Source of the DNA: Salinibacterium sp. SWN167
Lineage (GTDB): Bacteria > Actinomycetota > Actinomycetes > Actinomycetales > Microbacteriaceae
Assembly: GCF_015864665.1 (NCBI RefSeq)
Contig: NZ_JADYWU010000001.1
Coordinates: forward strand, 434,001-498,000
DNA: 64,000 nt
Direction of reading: 5' to 3'
Of this stretch, positions 49,001 through 54,115 are shown in pieces; position 1 is the stretch's first letter; every line of letters starts with the position of its first letter. Below the pieces are notes generated by a model. The model did no database searches and was not told the origin of the DNA. It saw only the letters and a list, made by a program, of their open reading frames with translations. Made by a program: the position numbers and the translations under genes.

Positions 49001-49340
49001 TCCGCGCTCCGGTCTCTCGGCCATGAACTACGGCGCGTGGCCGGGCGCGGTTGGGCAACTCGCTCCTGGTGAGTCGATTACGGCAACGGCGACCTACGTC
49101 ATCCGTGAAAGCGATGCCGGAACGACGCTGTACGAAACGGCAACGGTCACCAGCACCGAGCTCAACTCGGGTGACCCGGTCGTCGCCACCGCACAGACAA
49201 GTTTGCAGCTACCTACCAAGGCGCTCTCTTACACTGGGTCAGACCCCCGAGGAACCCTCGCAACTGGCGTGGGCACCCTGCTCCTGGGCCTCGCACTGAT
49301 CCTGCTCGCCCGCAGAAGACAACGACAGGAAAATTCATGA
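31032..49340 (+). CDS. Giant secreted DUF11-repeat surface protein
   Basis: The frame encodes 6102 residues. A signal sequence (hydrophobic VAFGLLVTGLTVMP, cleavage after SAEA near residue 75) leads to an N-terminal beta-rich domain up to about residue 438. About 48 repeats of 110-120 residues follow, then the tail LSYTG, a hydrophobic helix (LLLGLALILLA) and a basic end. Repeats carry signatures such as NTGNVTL, GLSALTY, WPGTAG, LAPGQ and DVDAGSV, typical of DUF11/TIGR01451-type immunoglobulin-like domains. It should be an exported, wall- or membrane-anchored filament or adhesin. A TTG at 31110 with GGGGGAGAG upstream is a strong alternative start. The next gene overlaps by 4 bases. Confidence 0.85.
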   Translation: MRSPEGQIIDDAMTRKVRDLNPGERELRHTSIDVERTRRSARSALMRGVASIVAFGLLVTGLTVMPTTSAEAAVVQWGTNAGTSPSYQTTVNGDFLMAGNGVLACNRPLYTAAQIGSCTDLHSASGGNGNTANDNFYLENSNTVAGFTTNSSSANITIPAGASVKKAFLSWSANTGVFTGTAANACTTVNATRGTALMPAGSATGYRTAAAKLKVGIGPVTTVAPATVLEDPVGTTSAIYYSASADVTNAFAGAATGTPLTVSAGDIWAPQGAGCYAGWTLTVVYDYGVYIPSNLNSAPHRIIFYEGHVRMTAAEAPLTVAFNGFSAVDTGTRAGFSLYEGDRIIQGDIAEYSRGNGGFTQLPNSAGNTGNIGIGRGEGSVRYTALTDTGPFTNQSVDVATVDLPNVQTGDTSVNLRMSTSGDSYLLQNAILSVPSAGINVSKTYDGTLDQQSRTSTEPATFTVTVTNSGVGVLQNIVVADDQTDCARTLTGVTLAPLQSYTYTCVANGPTTASYDSTATATASTVVGNNSATGTDSTRVLLSSIALSKTSALAGGATGRAGDTLNYTFTIKNNGDSPLTGVAVTDPMTGLSAITYTWPTATAGALAAGASATGTATYTLTQADVDAGSIANTATATGTDADGGIKPVATANRTTPIPVNAVLETKKTAAYAGAGVGNVGDVVNYSFSVKNTGNVTLTSVTLTDPLTGLSAIAVTWPGTAGRLAPGQTATGTATYTVKQADVNAGKIVNQATSAGRTPKNVAVTGLSNEVTLATAPAAPGLTTTKSGTVANPKGVGSVVTYTFSAKNTGNVTLTGVAIADPLVGLSALTYSWPGTAGTLAPGQTVTATATYTVKQSDVDAGLVRNTATSSGTSPSGTAVAAASPRVDVALQTRTPAVSLTKTGALAGGSTAGSTVNYSFVLTNSGNVTLTNAGITDPLSGLSAITYGTWPGTVGTLAPGQSVTATATYTVKQSDVDAGAIANSATAKGTPPTGADVTRTTPATVPITADAKMIVTKSGAYTTGSGAVGSVVTYTFSVKNDGNVTLSQVVLADPLSGLSPISVTWPGASGVLTPGQTATGTATYTVKQSDVDAGSVKNTATATAKTPTGATVTQPSAESVVPTVTPTRAITTTKSAVIAGGATGKVGDVITYSFSAKNDGNVTLSGVTIADPLTGLSALTYTWPGATGVLAPGQTVTAVANYTIKQSDVNAGSVKNTATGSGTHGGTAVTDPSDEVTVPTVAASPVITTLKSGALAAGSTGRAGDTVNFSIKLTNSGNVTLTSVSATDTLPGLSALTYGTWPSGTAGTLAPGQSVTATATYTLKQSDVDAGSVSNTATGSGTPPTGAAVTSTSPATVPITAGPALTVSKSGAVTTGNGSVGDIITFSFVVRNTGNVTATGVGITDTLAGLSAVTFGTWPSGTAGTLAPNTQVTATATYEIEQLDVNFGSVRNTATASGSTPSGGTVSATSPQAVVPTVASSPAITTTKTASVSGTGAVGDVITYTFTAKNTGNVTLKDVTIADPLTGLSALTYGTWPGSTIGTLQPNWEVTATATYTIVQSDVDAGSVKNIATSTGKFGTTAVSGPSPQVTTPTIASVRTISLAKTGVLAAGATGVAGDTVNYTFVVRNTGNVTLTSVGLTDPLPGLSAVTFGTWPSGTAGRLLPNTQVTATASYVLKQTDVDAGSVANTATTRGTPPTGAAVSATTPATVPVAANGALAVAKTGAVTSGTGGVGSTMTFSFTITNPGNVTMTGVAIADSLVGLSAPVYTWPTATAGRIAPGETATATATYTVKQADVNAGSVANTATVSGTTPTNATVTSASSTATVPTITGAPQLTTTKSANVTSGAKVGDSITYSIAISNTGNQTVTGVTLTDSLAGLSTPVVTWPGVAGTLAPGQTATALATYTVKQSDVDSGSITNTASAAGTAPGATPVTSASSPVVTTTVTAAPTISLAKSGTLPAGSTSVAGEVVTYSFVIRNTGNVTITDAAVTDPLSGLSAITYGTWPSGTTETLAPNTQVTATATYTVKQSDVDAGSIANTATATGTGVIGGAAAPKTSSATVPLATTAKLTVSKTGATAAGANKVGDTVTFSFVVKNTGNVTLSSVGITDSLADLSAVTFGTWPGGTTGVLAPNAQVTATATYTIKQSDVNAGSVKNTATASGTPPSGPVATATSTQAVVPTVAASPALVTTKSAVVGGTGTGVIGDTITYTFTAKNTGNVTLTGVTLTDPLSGLSTPTYVWSGGVSGQLNPNGTVTGTATYTITQADVDAGSVKNTATATGTPPTGAAVTAPSPELVTPTIASAPTIAVTKSGALAPGAQGVAGDVVTWSLSLTNSGNVTLTSVAVTDSLPGVSAVTYGTWPSTAGTLAPGQSVSATATYVLKQADIDAGAVSNTANGSGTPPRGSPATATAPATLPLASNSTMTLAKTAAIVSPGTGVVGDTIRYTFTAENTGNVTLTNVIIADPRPGLSALTYGTWTSGTVGRLAPGQTVTATADYVIRQADQDAGVVNNTASVSGKPPVGPNTTASAAAVATPTATRVPGILTTKTSSVAGTGAVGDVITYTITVRNTGNTTLTSVSASDPLSGLSTLTYGAWPGGVTGTLQPNTQVVATAKYTIKQSDVNAGAVTNTATGQGTSPSAGVITDPSDEVTTATVAANPVATFSKTGALAAGAVGVAGDVITYTFTTKNTGNVTLTGVAVSDPLTDLGTISYTWPGTAGVLAPGQTVMATANYTVKQSDVDAGSVSNTATLTATPPSGTPFTETDSETVSIAAAPGITVSKLASVGGTGEEGDVITYTMTIRNTGNQTLTVVTLVDNLPGLSAPTFVWPGTPNELAPGQTATASATYTIDLDDLNDGEVTNTANVTAQTPGGGPEVSASSGAVVVATGDQRPELTTTKTASVVPSPAAEGTTITYSFVVENTGNVTIENIVLNDPLLGGATPTLSATSLDPGESATATANYTITQADVDAGSVTNTAKAVGGTTADPAVPVESPVSSVTTPTEPAAPGISVTKSGTAAQDAGDLIDWSFTVTNTGNVTLSGVTLNDALAGVTPVFGTFPSGVAGQLDPGDSVLATADDYVVTQADVDSGSVVNTVTASGTPSRGAVANATTAATVPLAPDAGITIVKAEDATPAGRALGDEVSFTFTVTNTGNVTLSSISIIDQLDGVSAISYDDWDGNPAGTLGPNDVLTATATYELTQDDIDNGSVDNDSSVLASTPAGVILDEDSNTVTVTTDAAAPVLVTTKAAVLNGTGVVGDTISYTITLLNDGNVTLTDAAITDSLAGLSALVYGEWVSGVDGELAPGESVSATANYTITQADVDAGSVSNVATGDAESARDDAAVTDDSPAAVTPLVTQSALISATKTGVLESGAEGEAGDLIEWSFTITNDGNVTLTGVIFTDTLTDLSAITYTWPTATDGVLAPGETATAVATYELKQSDVDSGSVVNLATPSGVDPNTDDVDGTEVAATVVVEPAASLSAIKTGELRAGGIGQVGDVIDYSVTATNTGNVTLHAGQLLDPLPGISDPNIVWPDPAQPGVLGVGESVTGTAEYTLTQADVDLGYIENTADVQALTPNDAIVPATTNTVVIPTVRPAPILTVDKSAVVADDGELGDEIAYSFTITNDGNVTIDGITLADPLPGLTGLTVNWPVANTTQTLAPGENVTATATYTIIQDDVNAGEVRNTATASGTGAQSTPVTGSSPEVVAELVEADPSLSATKSAALAAGATGVAGDTVEFSFTVTNDGNVSLTSVDLIDQLPGLTGVTFGAWPTATDGLLNPGDDVTATATYTLLQSDIDAGSLANSVNAMGVPPTGSAVTQPASATLPLTATPNFTVTKTGDLGTQLGEVGDIVDYSFIITNSGNVTLNGVVLIDSMPGVSTPVIVWPGADRVLAPGEIATATAEYTITQDDVDAGSVTNTAEALGTTPEGTEYFEFSDPAVNPTVDRTASVTIDKVGSAPDGAALGDLVHYDFTLQNTGNTTLTGVAIDDPLVGLSTIVYSWPGADGELAPGETATATATYAITQADIDRGYVRNSADVDATSPLGAVEDSVGPIDVPTDAAAPAIETTKNGALEAGATGFAGDTVEYSFTVRNSGNVTLTGVTLTDPLTGLSALTYTWPTATDGTLAPGQSATAVATYELTQADVDAGKVDNQVKAEGTTPAAGTVEQTADETVTITPAPVLTPFKSGTILNGGVGEVGDTVEYRLTVTNNGNVTLYDGQLLDPLPGLSVPVITWPDAAKPGEIPVGESVLGVATYQLTQEDVDRGFISNIADMSAETPAGVLVIETSNEVIVPTVLPAPNITVTKSGAPQGTADLGDTIDYSFEILNSGNVTLDSVTLTDPLPNLSAITITWPTPTSPGVLAPGEIATATANYEITQDDVDAGAVLNIATADGVDPNGTDVTDDSEANTVPTETIRALVELTKSGVLADPARADEGDTVNWSFELTNSGNVTLTGVEIVDTLPGLSALTYTWPDTAGTLEVGESVTATATSTLTQEQIDAGTVANDATGSGTPPRGDAVSDPATASVVLAPQAGMAVTKDGTVDGAGNAGDTIDYDFSITNTGNVTLTLVDLVDALVGVSSPVFTWPGTTGELQPGETVTATADYTITQDDVDRGSVSNVATASGKPPIGDTITVSTTVTETTVAPAAAALSLTKSSSTGASAGVGDIITYTFEVENTGNVTVDEIVITDPLPGLSTPVVDWPGANGVLAPGETATATATYAITQADVDAGTVDNTAVANGTSPTDVAVPSNTASVQTPTDAGAPDILVTKSGALAPGSTGFAGDLVEYEFSLTNNGNQTLTAVSLTDPLPGLSALVYSWPTATAGTLAPGAIVTATATHELTQADIDSGSVANVVTGSATPPAGVAFTEQAPAAVAIAANGELEATKWGVLRAGGIGQVGDWVDYRLEATNTGNVTLTDGELRDPLPGLSVPVITWPNPAQPGVLLPGETVIGEASVQLTQEDIDRGYISNIADVGATDPNDDDVPATTNEVIVTTVQPQPSMTVVKSGAIALTGENGVGDTVDFEFEVRNTGNVTIGSIVVTDPLPGMTTPDVQWPTAIETLAPNETVTATASYDIRQSDVDRGFVENTASATAVPVRGDPIAATSNTVEVPTEAPSVVVSVTNTGALTNPGPAVEGDTVTWNYSFTSTSNVTLSGVELSDFTGSLPAGDYTWPGVVGVLTPGDTVTAVRVQTLTQADIDSGAVSSVVTGEGTPPVGAAASATAPATVALAADGLLQVTKSSELAVAGENGPGDTINYTIVVTNIGNVTLRTVTITDSIDNVSINSIVWPANSGVLAPGESATASATYVLEQDDVDRGYVDNTASVRGVTPGDDPVTATSNVDRELTAVADPSITAEKSGVMTSGSGEVGSEITYSFIVKNTGNVTLRLVGVLDPLIEVVPSDLTFPSATGILGPGQQAVGSVVYTVTQADVDNGTVENTATAVGTAPDGSEVTGVSNTVLNPTDEAAPSIVTSHTAALAAGATGVLGDGMDYTFTITNDGNVTLDGVTLSNTIPGLTGFVYTWPDPAAPGVLAPGESVTVTATRLVDQADVDAGEVRNVATGEGNSPAATAVDADSAVTIVPLIEALSSVDIAKAGEPRAAGDPVVVGSWIDYTFTVENTGETTLSGVTVADPKVGTTAVVYGAWPAATGVLAPGESVTATASYQVTQAEFDAGSASNTANVTSTNPAGDDVIDTSNTVVVPTASGTPDIGITKTQVLEAGATGMAGDTVEYSFEVTNTGDVTLNGVTIADDQIDLSTLTITWPGTPGVLAPGQSATATATYVLTQDDVDAGSISSDASTAGTPPVGAVVTATATGSTPIVEDPSMTITKTSSFATFAQQGATVNYVIEVVNTGNVTLTAVVISDPKPGVSALTYNWPGTPGELAPGESVTATATYVITQGDVDVEQTTNVATVNADAPSGAIAPEEATDVLAIPNVPNIALTISGVLGAGQQGFPGDIVIFTYVATNTGTLPLTNVSIADPRSGLSAMNYGAWPGAVGQLAPGESITATATYVIRESDAGTTLYETATVTSTELNSGDPVVATAQTSLQLPTKALSYTGSDPRGTLATGVGTLLLGLALILLARRRQRQENS
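32346..49205 (+). repeat. Array of about 48 DUF11-type repeat units
   Basis: Units average about 351 bases. Counting the TK(S/T)-G starts and the NTGNVTL-type strand gives one divergent first unit and 47 canonical ones. From unit 5 on, every third unit resembles the next member of its class: for example units 5, 8, 11, 14, 17, 20, 23 begin TK-GALAAG, and their ends read ATVPI or ATVPL. From about unit 27 a period of six appears (27, 33 and 39 share DPLPG with VITWP or IVWP and a P-GVL segment). Confidence 0.75.
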
Positions 49341-49786
49341 AGCTCCGCACACGACTGACCGCTACCGCTGTTCCTCTTGCGATTCTCGCGCTCACGCTGG
49401 CGGGATGCACCAACGGCACTGAGGAACAGCCCGACGCAGCCGAAAGCTCGGCAGCGGCAGAGCAGACCCCCGGGGTAACTGACATCACGGATGCTCCTGG
49501 CACTGGCGAAAACCTCGAAGGTGCTCTTGCTGATTCCACGGTTGAACAGTGCGAGCGCGACGGCGACGAGTGGATTGTGAACGGGTCGGTAACGAACTCG
49601 ACTGATGCGAGCGCCACCTACCGCATCTATGTCTCACTCCTCAACGGCGCCAATGACACTCGTGCTCTCACCCAGGTGGATGTCGACGCAACGGAGCCCG
49701 GCGCGACCACCGACTGGGAGACTGTCATTCCTGTCGCCGAAGACGAGCTCACCTGCGTGCTGCGCGTCGAGCGCTACGAAGGCTAG
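49337..49786 (+). CDS. Lipoprotein co-translated with the giant surface protein
   Basis: The 149-residue product has a signal peptide ending in lipobox LAGC at residues 20-23, an acidic Ser/Ala linker and a small beta-domain with two Cys (EQCERD and LTCVLR), resembling FxLYD-type extracellular domains. Its start overlaps the stop of the 6102-residue gene by 4 bases (ATGA). Co-translation suggests it helps export, fold or anchor the giant protein. Confidence 0.75.
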   Translation: MKLRTRLTATAVPLAILALTLAGCTNGTEEQPDAAESSAAAEQTPGVTDITDAPGTGENLEGALADSTVEQCERDGDEWIVNGSVTNSTDASATYRIYVSLLNGANDTRALTQVDVDATEPGATTDWETVIPVAEDELTCVLRVERYEG

Positions 49787-49879
49787 TCGCGCGGGGTCGC
49801 CTGACGCCGCAGTGCCGGAGCGTGCGTTGCCGCTGCGAGGCGGTACTCACGCTGGGCCGCCGACGACTATCGTGGAATC

Positions 49880-50515
49880 GTGACTGAACCGAACCCCAGC
49901 GTCGAGCTGTCGACCTACGGCGTCGGGCCTTGGCAGGGCGAATTGCCCACCGAACCCCACTACGACCCTGTGCTGCTCGAACGCGGCGATAGCCGCAACG
50001 TTATCGACCGGTATCGCTACTGGAACATGGAAGCGATCGTCGCCGATCTCGACGTGACACGTCATCCGTTCCACGTTGCCATCGAGAACTGGCAGCACGA
50101 CATGAACATTGGGTCCATCGTGCGCAGCGCCAACGCGTTCGGCGCCGACACCGTGCACATCATTGGGCGGCGGCGCTGGAACAAACGCGGCGCCATGGTC
50201 ACCGACCGCTACCAGCACGTGCTGCATCATCCGGATGTCGCAGCCTTTGTGGAGTGGACTCAAGCCAACGACCTGCCGATCATTGCGATCGACAACGTGC
50301 CCGGCAGTGTCATCATCGAAACGTACGACATGCCGAAGCGCTGCGTATTGCTCTTCGGCCAGGAGGGCCCCGGGCTCTCTCCCGAAGCGATCGATGCCGC
50401 CACGGATATCGTGGAGATCAGCCAGTTCGGTTCGACCCGTTCGATCAATGCTTCCGCCGCGGCCGCCGTAGCGATGCACAACTGGATCACTCAGCACGTC
50501 AGCTTCACGAAGTAG
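49880..50515 (+). CDS. SpoU/TrmH-family RNA 2'-O-methyltransferase
   Basis: The 211-residue SPOUT methyltransferase has the three family motifs: NIGSIVRSANAFGA, LLFGQEGPGLS and the knotted C-terminal SRS-type loop in GSTRSINASAAAAVAMHN. It methylates a ribose in tRNA or rRNA. The GTG start is at 49880. The last 26 bases, including the stop, recur at 62476-62501, on the far side of the sugar catabolism island. Confidence 0.88.
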   Translation: MTEPNPSVELSTYGVGPWQGELPTEPHYDPVLLERGDSRNVIDRYRYWNMEAIVADLDVTRHPFHVAIENWQHDMNIGSIVRSANAFGADTVHIIGRRRWNKRGAMVTDRYQHVLHHPDVAAFVEWTQANDLPIIAIDNVPGSVIIETYDMPKRCVLLFGQEGPGLSPEAIDAATDIVEISQFGSTRSINASAAAAVAMHNWITQHVSFTK

Positions 50516-50516
50516 G
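50491..50516. repeat. 26-bp direct repeat, left copy (spoU 3' end)
   Basis: The sequence beginning TCAGCACGTCAGC covers the last eight sense codons (QHVSFTK and part of the one before), the TAG stop and two more bases. An identical copy lies at 62476-62501. Similarity extends upstream of both (GCGATGCACAA in each) with small indels. Confidence 0.85.
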
Positions 50517-50552
50517 CCCGCGCGACTCGATCGGGCCCACTTCGCTTTGCCG

Positions 50553-52889
50553 TTAGTCCCTTACGACTACCGCGACGGGCGCGATGATCATTCGGTGGTG
50601 TCCGGCAACTCGTGATTCACCGGTCACCGTGAGCGATAGCCCGTCCGTTGCGGTGTCGCTTGACGTTCCGACGCTGAAGATCAGCTCGCCCGGCTCGACA
50701 ATGCGCTTCATCTCGATGCCGGTGTAGGCGCTGAGCTCAGGGCTGATCGTGAACGAGACGTGCGCCGTTTCGCCCGGTTCGAGGGAAACGCGCGCGAAAC
50801 CGACGAGCTTCTGAACCGGTCGAGCCACGGTAGCAACGGGGTCGGAAAGGTAGACCTGAACGGTCTCGGAGCCGGCGGACGCGCCCGTGTTCTTCACGTC
50901 GACGGACACTGTGGTCGCGCCGTCGATGTCGACCGTCTCATCGGCGAGCACAGCCGGGGAGAGCGAAAACGTGGTGTAGCTGAGCCCGTGACCGAACGCG
51001 AATGCCGGTGAGGTGGACTGGTTGGAGATCTTGTCGATAGTGCGGGTGAGTGGCGCTCCCAGGTAGAGGTGTTGTCCGCCGCCCGTCGTGAGGGGAATCT
51101 GAACGGGGAGCTTTCCCCCGGGGTTCACGCGACCGCTGAGCACGCCAACAATTGCGCCGGCACCTTCTTCGCCCGGGATGAAGGATTGAACCGCAGTGCG
51201 CACGCGATCACCGTACGTGAAGGCGTAGGGGCGCCCGCTGTTGGTGACTAGAATTACTGAAGCTCCGGTGTCGAGCACCGCATTCACGAGTGCTGCCTGC
51301 GTGCCGGGGAGCGCGAGATCGACGGCGTCGCATCCCTCACCAGAGGTTCCGCGCCCAAACATTCCGGGCAGGTCGCCCACCGTCAGAATGACCACGTCTG
51401 CGTCCCGTGCCAGTTCAACGGCTCGCTCGAGGTTGCCCGTCTCCGGGCCGAGAATGCTGGCGCCAGCCTCGTGGGTGACGGTCGAGTGGGGGAACTCGGC
51501 GCTCAGGGCGTCAAGGAACGACGGCACCTCGATGCCCAGTCCGAACTGCGGGTAGCGCGGCAGTACGTGCACGGGATAGGAGTAACACCCGAGCAGTGTT
51601 CGAGGATCGGCAGCCATGGGGCCAAGCACGGCAATGCGCCCGGAGAACTCGGGGGCGAGGGGGAGCAGGTTGTCATCGTTGCGCAGCAGCACGATGGATG
51701 CTTCGGCCACAGTGCGCGCAAGGGCTCGGTTGTCAGCGGAGTCGAGGTCGATGACCCGACCGCCCGTTTCGGGGTTTTCGTCAAGGAGACCCAGCTGTGC
51801 TTTCTGCAGCAGCACGCGATGAACCGCGCGATCGACAAGAGCTTCGTCCATCTCTCCGGAGCGCACCGCTTCGACGAGGGGAGGGAAGCACATACCGTTG
51901 GGGAGCTCGACATCCATGCCGGCCGCGAGCGACAGCGCGCCAGCAGAAGCGGCGTCAGCGGCAACCCCGTGAGCGCTGGCGAGGAAAGCGATGGCCCAGT
52001 AGTCAGAGATGACCGTTCCGGTGAAACCCCACTCGTCGCGAAGGAGTTCGGTGAGTAACGCTCGATCAGCGGCAATGGGAACGCCGTCAATATCGCTGTA
52101 CGAGTTCATGACCGAGCGCACGCCGCTGTCACGCACCGCAACCTCGAACGGCACCAGCATGACATCCGCGATCTCACGCGGACCCGCCGAGACGGGGGCG
52201 TGATTGCGCCCCGAGGCTGACGCCGAGTAGGCCACGAAGTGCTTCAACGTGGCGATGAGGCCACTGGCCTCCAAACCGCTGGTGTACGCGGAACCGACGG
52301 CGGCCACGAGTACCGGGTCTTCGCCGATCGTTTCCTCAACGCGACCCCAGCGGTAGTCGCGCACGACATCCAATACCGGTGAGAGGCCCTGATGTATCCC
52401 GAGAGCCCGAAGGTCGGCGCCGATCGTTTCGCCCACCTTCCTGGCAAGAGCGGGATCGAAGGTTGCTCCCCAGGCGAGCGGAGCCGGGTAGACCGTCGCC
52501 CCCAATGAGTTGACGCCAGTGAGGCACTCTTCGTGGGCAATAACGGGGATGCCGAGCCGCGAAGCATCCACGACCAGTTGTTGCTTTTCTTTCAGCCGTT
52601 GAGTGACCTCGGAAACCGTTCCCGGCTCAGTGCCAATGACGCGGGTGAAGTGGCCGAGCCCAAGCGGGGCAACCTGATCGAACGGCGGGCGGGTGGCACC
52701 GAGAGTGTCTTGCATCGGGGCAACGACTTCGCCGGCACCACGCTTGTCAAACCAATAGCCGACGAGTTGTGCGACCTTTTCTTCGAGCGTCATTTCCTCC
52801 AGTGCCGCGGTTGCGCGCTGCTCATCAGAGAGCGAGGTGTCATGCCAAGCCGCGGAGCGTGTGGGGGAAGAAACGGAGGAGGTCGTCAA
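50553..52889 (-). CDS. Glycoside hydrolase family 3 (beta-glucosidase or xylosidase)
   Basis: The 778-residue enzyme has the GH3 N-terminal barrel with KHFVAYSAS and the nucleophile Asp in TGTVISDYWAI, the second alpha/beta domain with the GSV-like segments (RIAVLGPMA), and a C-terminal fibronectin-III-like domain (VSVDVKNTGASAGSETVQVYL). There is no signal peptide, so it hydrolyses imported glycosides in the cytoplasm. The start overlaps the LacI-type regulator stop by 4 bases. Exact sugar unknown. Confidence 0.87.
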   Translation of the reverse strand: MTTSSVSSPTRSAAWHDTSLSDEQRATAALEEMTLEEKVAQLVGYWFDKRGAGEVVAPMQDTLGATRPPFDQVAPLGLGHFTRVIGTEPGTVSEVTQRLKEKQQLVVDASRLGIPVIAHEECLTGVNSLGATVYPAPLAWGATFDPALARKVGETIGADLRALGIHQGLSPVLDVVRDYRWGRVEETIGEDPVLVAAVGSAYTSGLEASGLIATLKHFVAYSASASGRNHAPVSAGPREIADVMLVPFEVAVRDSGVRSVMNSYSDIDGVPIAADRALLTELLRDEWGFTGTVISDYWAIAFLASAHGVAADAASAGALSLAAGMDVELPNGMCFPPLVEAVRSGEMDEALVDRAVHRVLLQKAQLGLLDENPETGGRVIDLDSADNRALARTVAEASIVLLRNDDNLLPLAPEFSGRIAVLGPMAADPRTLLGCYSYPVHVLPRYPQFGLGIEVPSFLDALSAEFPHSTVTHEAGASILGPETGNLERAVELARDADVVILTVGDLPGMFGRGTSGEGCDAVDLALPGTQAALVNAVLDTGASVILVTNSGRPYAFTYGDRVRTAVQSFIPGEEGAGAIVGVLSGRVNPGGKLPVQIPLTTGGGQHLYLGAPLTRTIDKISNQSTSPAFAFGHGLSYTTFSLSPAVLADETVDIDGATTVSVDVKNTGASAGSETVQVYLSDPVATVARPVQKLVGFARVSLEPGETAHVSFTISPELSAYTGIEMKRIVEPGELIFSVGTSSDTATDGLSLTVTGESRVAGHHRMIIAPVAVVVRD

Positions 52890-53920
52890 GAGTTGTTCCT
52901 GTCTAAAGGCGGTGCCGTTGATTCACGGACGACGAGGCGGGTAGCGAGTTCGATGTGGTGGGAGTCAAGATGCTCACCGGCGGCGAGCTGCTGCACGGTG
53001 CGAAGAGCCACCCTGCCGATGTCCTGCAACGGCTGATAAACGCAGGTCAGCGGGGGATTCGCCCACGACGCCACATAAGTGTCGTCATAGCCGACAAGGC
53101 TCAGGTGCTCGGGAACGCGGATGTCTAGCTGGCGCGCCGCTTCTAGTACGCCCATCGCTTGCGCATCACTCGAGGCGACAATGGCGGTGGGGCGATCGGT
53201 GCGACTGAGCAACTCGTGAGCAACGCGTTCAGCGGCATCGTGATCGAAGCTCGTGTGGGTGATGAAATCATCCGGGACGGCTATTCCGGCGGCATCCGCT
53301 GCGGACCGAAAGCCATCGACGCGGGCGCGGGCGCTGAGCGATTCAGCCGGGCCGCCAATGATCGCAATGTTTCGGTGGCCGAGGCCAATGAGGTGCTCCG
53401 TCGCGCTGCGGCCCCCGATCCAGTTGGTGGAGCCTACCGAAGCGACCGACGACTCATCCATGCGAAGGGGGTCGATGAGTACGATCGGGAAAGCTGATCG
53501 AGAGATCGCTTGATGGGTTGGCTCTGACATATCGACCGTGAGGATGATGGCGCCCACCCGCCCCGATCGATTGAGTCGGCGAATCACCTCCTGATCGGAT
53601 TTGTGGGGACTAGGGCGAAATCGGCCAACGACTACATCAATTCCAGCCTCTTCGGCAGCGAGGGTGACGCCGCGCAAAATTTCCATGGCGTACGGACTGG
53701 TGAGTTTGTCGACGAGAAATTCGATCGTCGGGGCTGCGGCCGCGCCGCGCGGGCGACCGGCACCGTACCCGGTCGCTTCGATGGCGACTTCGATTCGGGC
53801 GCGCGTGGATGCCGCGACGTCGCTACGGCCGTTGAGCGCTTTTGAGGCGGTAGCGATAGAAACGCCGGCATGCTGCGCGACGTCATTCAGCGTTGGCCGC
53901 TGTGCTTTCGTGCTTTCCAT
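52886..53920 (-). CDS. LacI-family transcriptional regulator
   Basis: The 344-residue repressor has a N-terminal LacI helix-turn-helix (TLNDVAQHAGVSIATASKAL with hinge) and a periplasmic-binding-protein-like sugar domain. It is the first gene of a unit with the GH3 enzyme and is divergent from the ABC transporter operon, so it most likely represses both until its sugar is present. Palindromes CGAAA-N2/3-TTTC at 53961 and 54070 lie in the shared promoter region. Confidence 0.88.
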   Translation of the reverse strand: MESTKAQRPTLNDVAQHAGVSIATASKALNGRSDVAASTRARIEVAIEATGYGAGRPRGAAAAPTIEFLVDKLTSPYAMEILRGVTLAAEEAGIDVVVGRFRPSPHKSDQEVIRRLNRSGRVGAIILTVDMSEPTHQAISRSAFPIVLIDPLRMDESSVASVGSTNWIGGRSATEHLIGLGHRNIAIIGGPAESLSARARVDGFRSAADAAGIAVPDDFITHTSFDHDAAERVAHELLSRTDRPTAIVASSDAQAMGVLEAARQLDIRVPEHLSLVGYDDTYVASWANPPLTCVYQPLQDIGRVALRTVQQLAAGEHLDSHHIELATRLVVRESTAPPLDRNNS

Positions 53921-53960
53921 GGTGCTCCTAGTCCCGAGATCGAAAGACTATCCAAGAACT

Positions 53961-53971
53961 CGAAAACTTTC
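53961..53971. promoter_or_regulatory. Candidate LacI-type operator, regulator side
   Basis: CGAAAACTTTC has arms GAAA/TTTC and is related to the palindrome at 54070-54082, 109 bases away. It lies about 40 bases upstream of the regulator gene start. Confidence 0.35.
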
Positions 53972-54014
53972 AATAATTCGCTCACATAATTTTGCTGCAC
54001 TCGGCAACAAATAT

Positions 54015-54044
54015 TTGACAGTACCCGCTTTCTCGCCATAGTGT
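54015..54044 (+). promoter_or_regulatory. Candidate promoter of the sugar ABC operon
   Basis: A perfect -35 TTGACA at 54015-54020 is followed after 18 bases by TAGTGT at 54039-54044, a weak -10. It points at the transporter operon, which starts at 54116. A candidate operator lies just downstream at 54070-54082, a position suited to repression. Confidence 0.45.
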
Positions 54045-54069
54045 GACTCTCGAGACACCGAAAGTGCTT

Positions 54070-54082
54070 CGAAACATTTTCG
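54070..54082. promoter_or_regulatory. Candidate LacI-type operator, transporter side
   Basis: CGAAACATTTTCG has perfect 5-base arms around CAT. It is 26 bases after the candidate -10 of the transporter promoter and resembles 53961-53971. Confidence 0.4.
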
Positions 54083-54115
54083 ACAAACAACTCAACGAAG
54101 AGAATTGGGACACAT

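Noticed and set aside
32346-49205. CRISPR-like or tandem DNA array
   Set aside because: The periodicity is about 350 bases, with third-position variation and an uninterrupted frame; it is a protein repeat.
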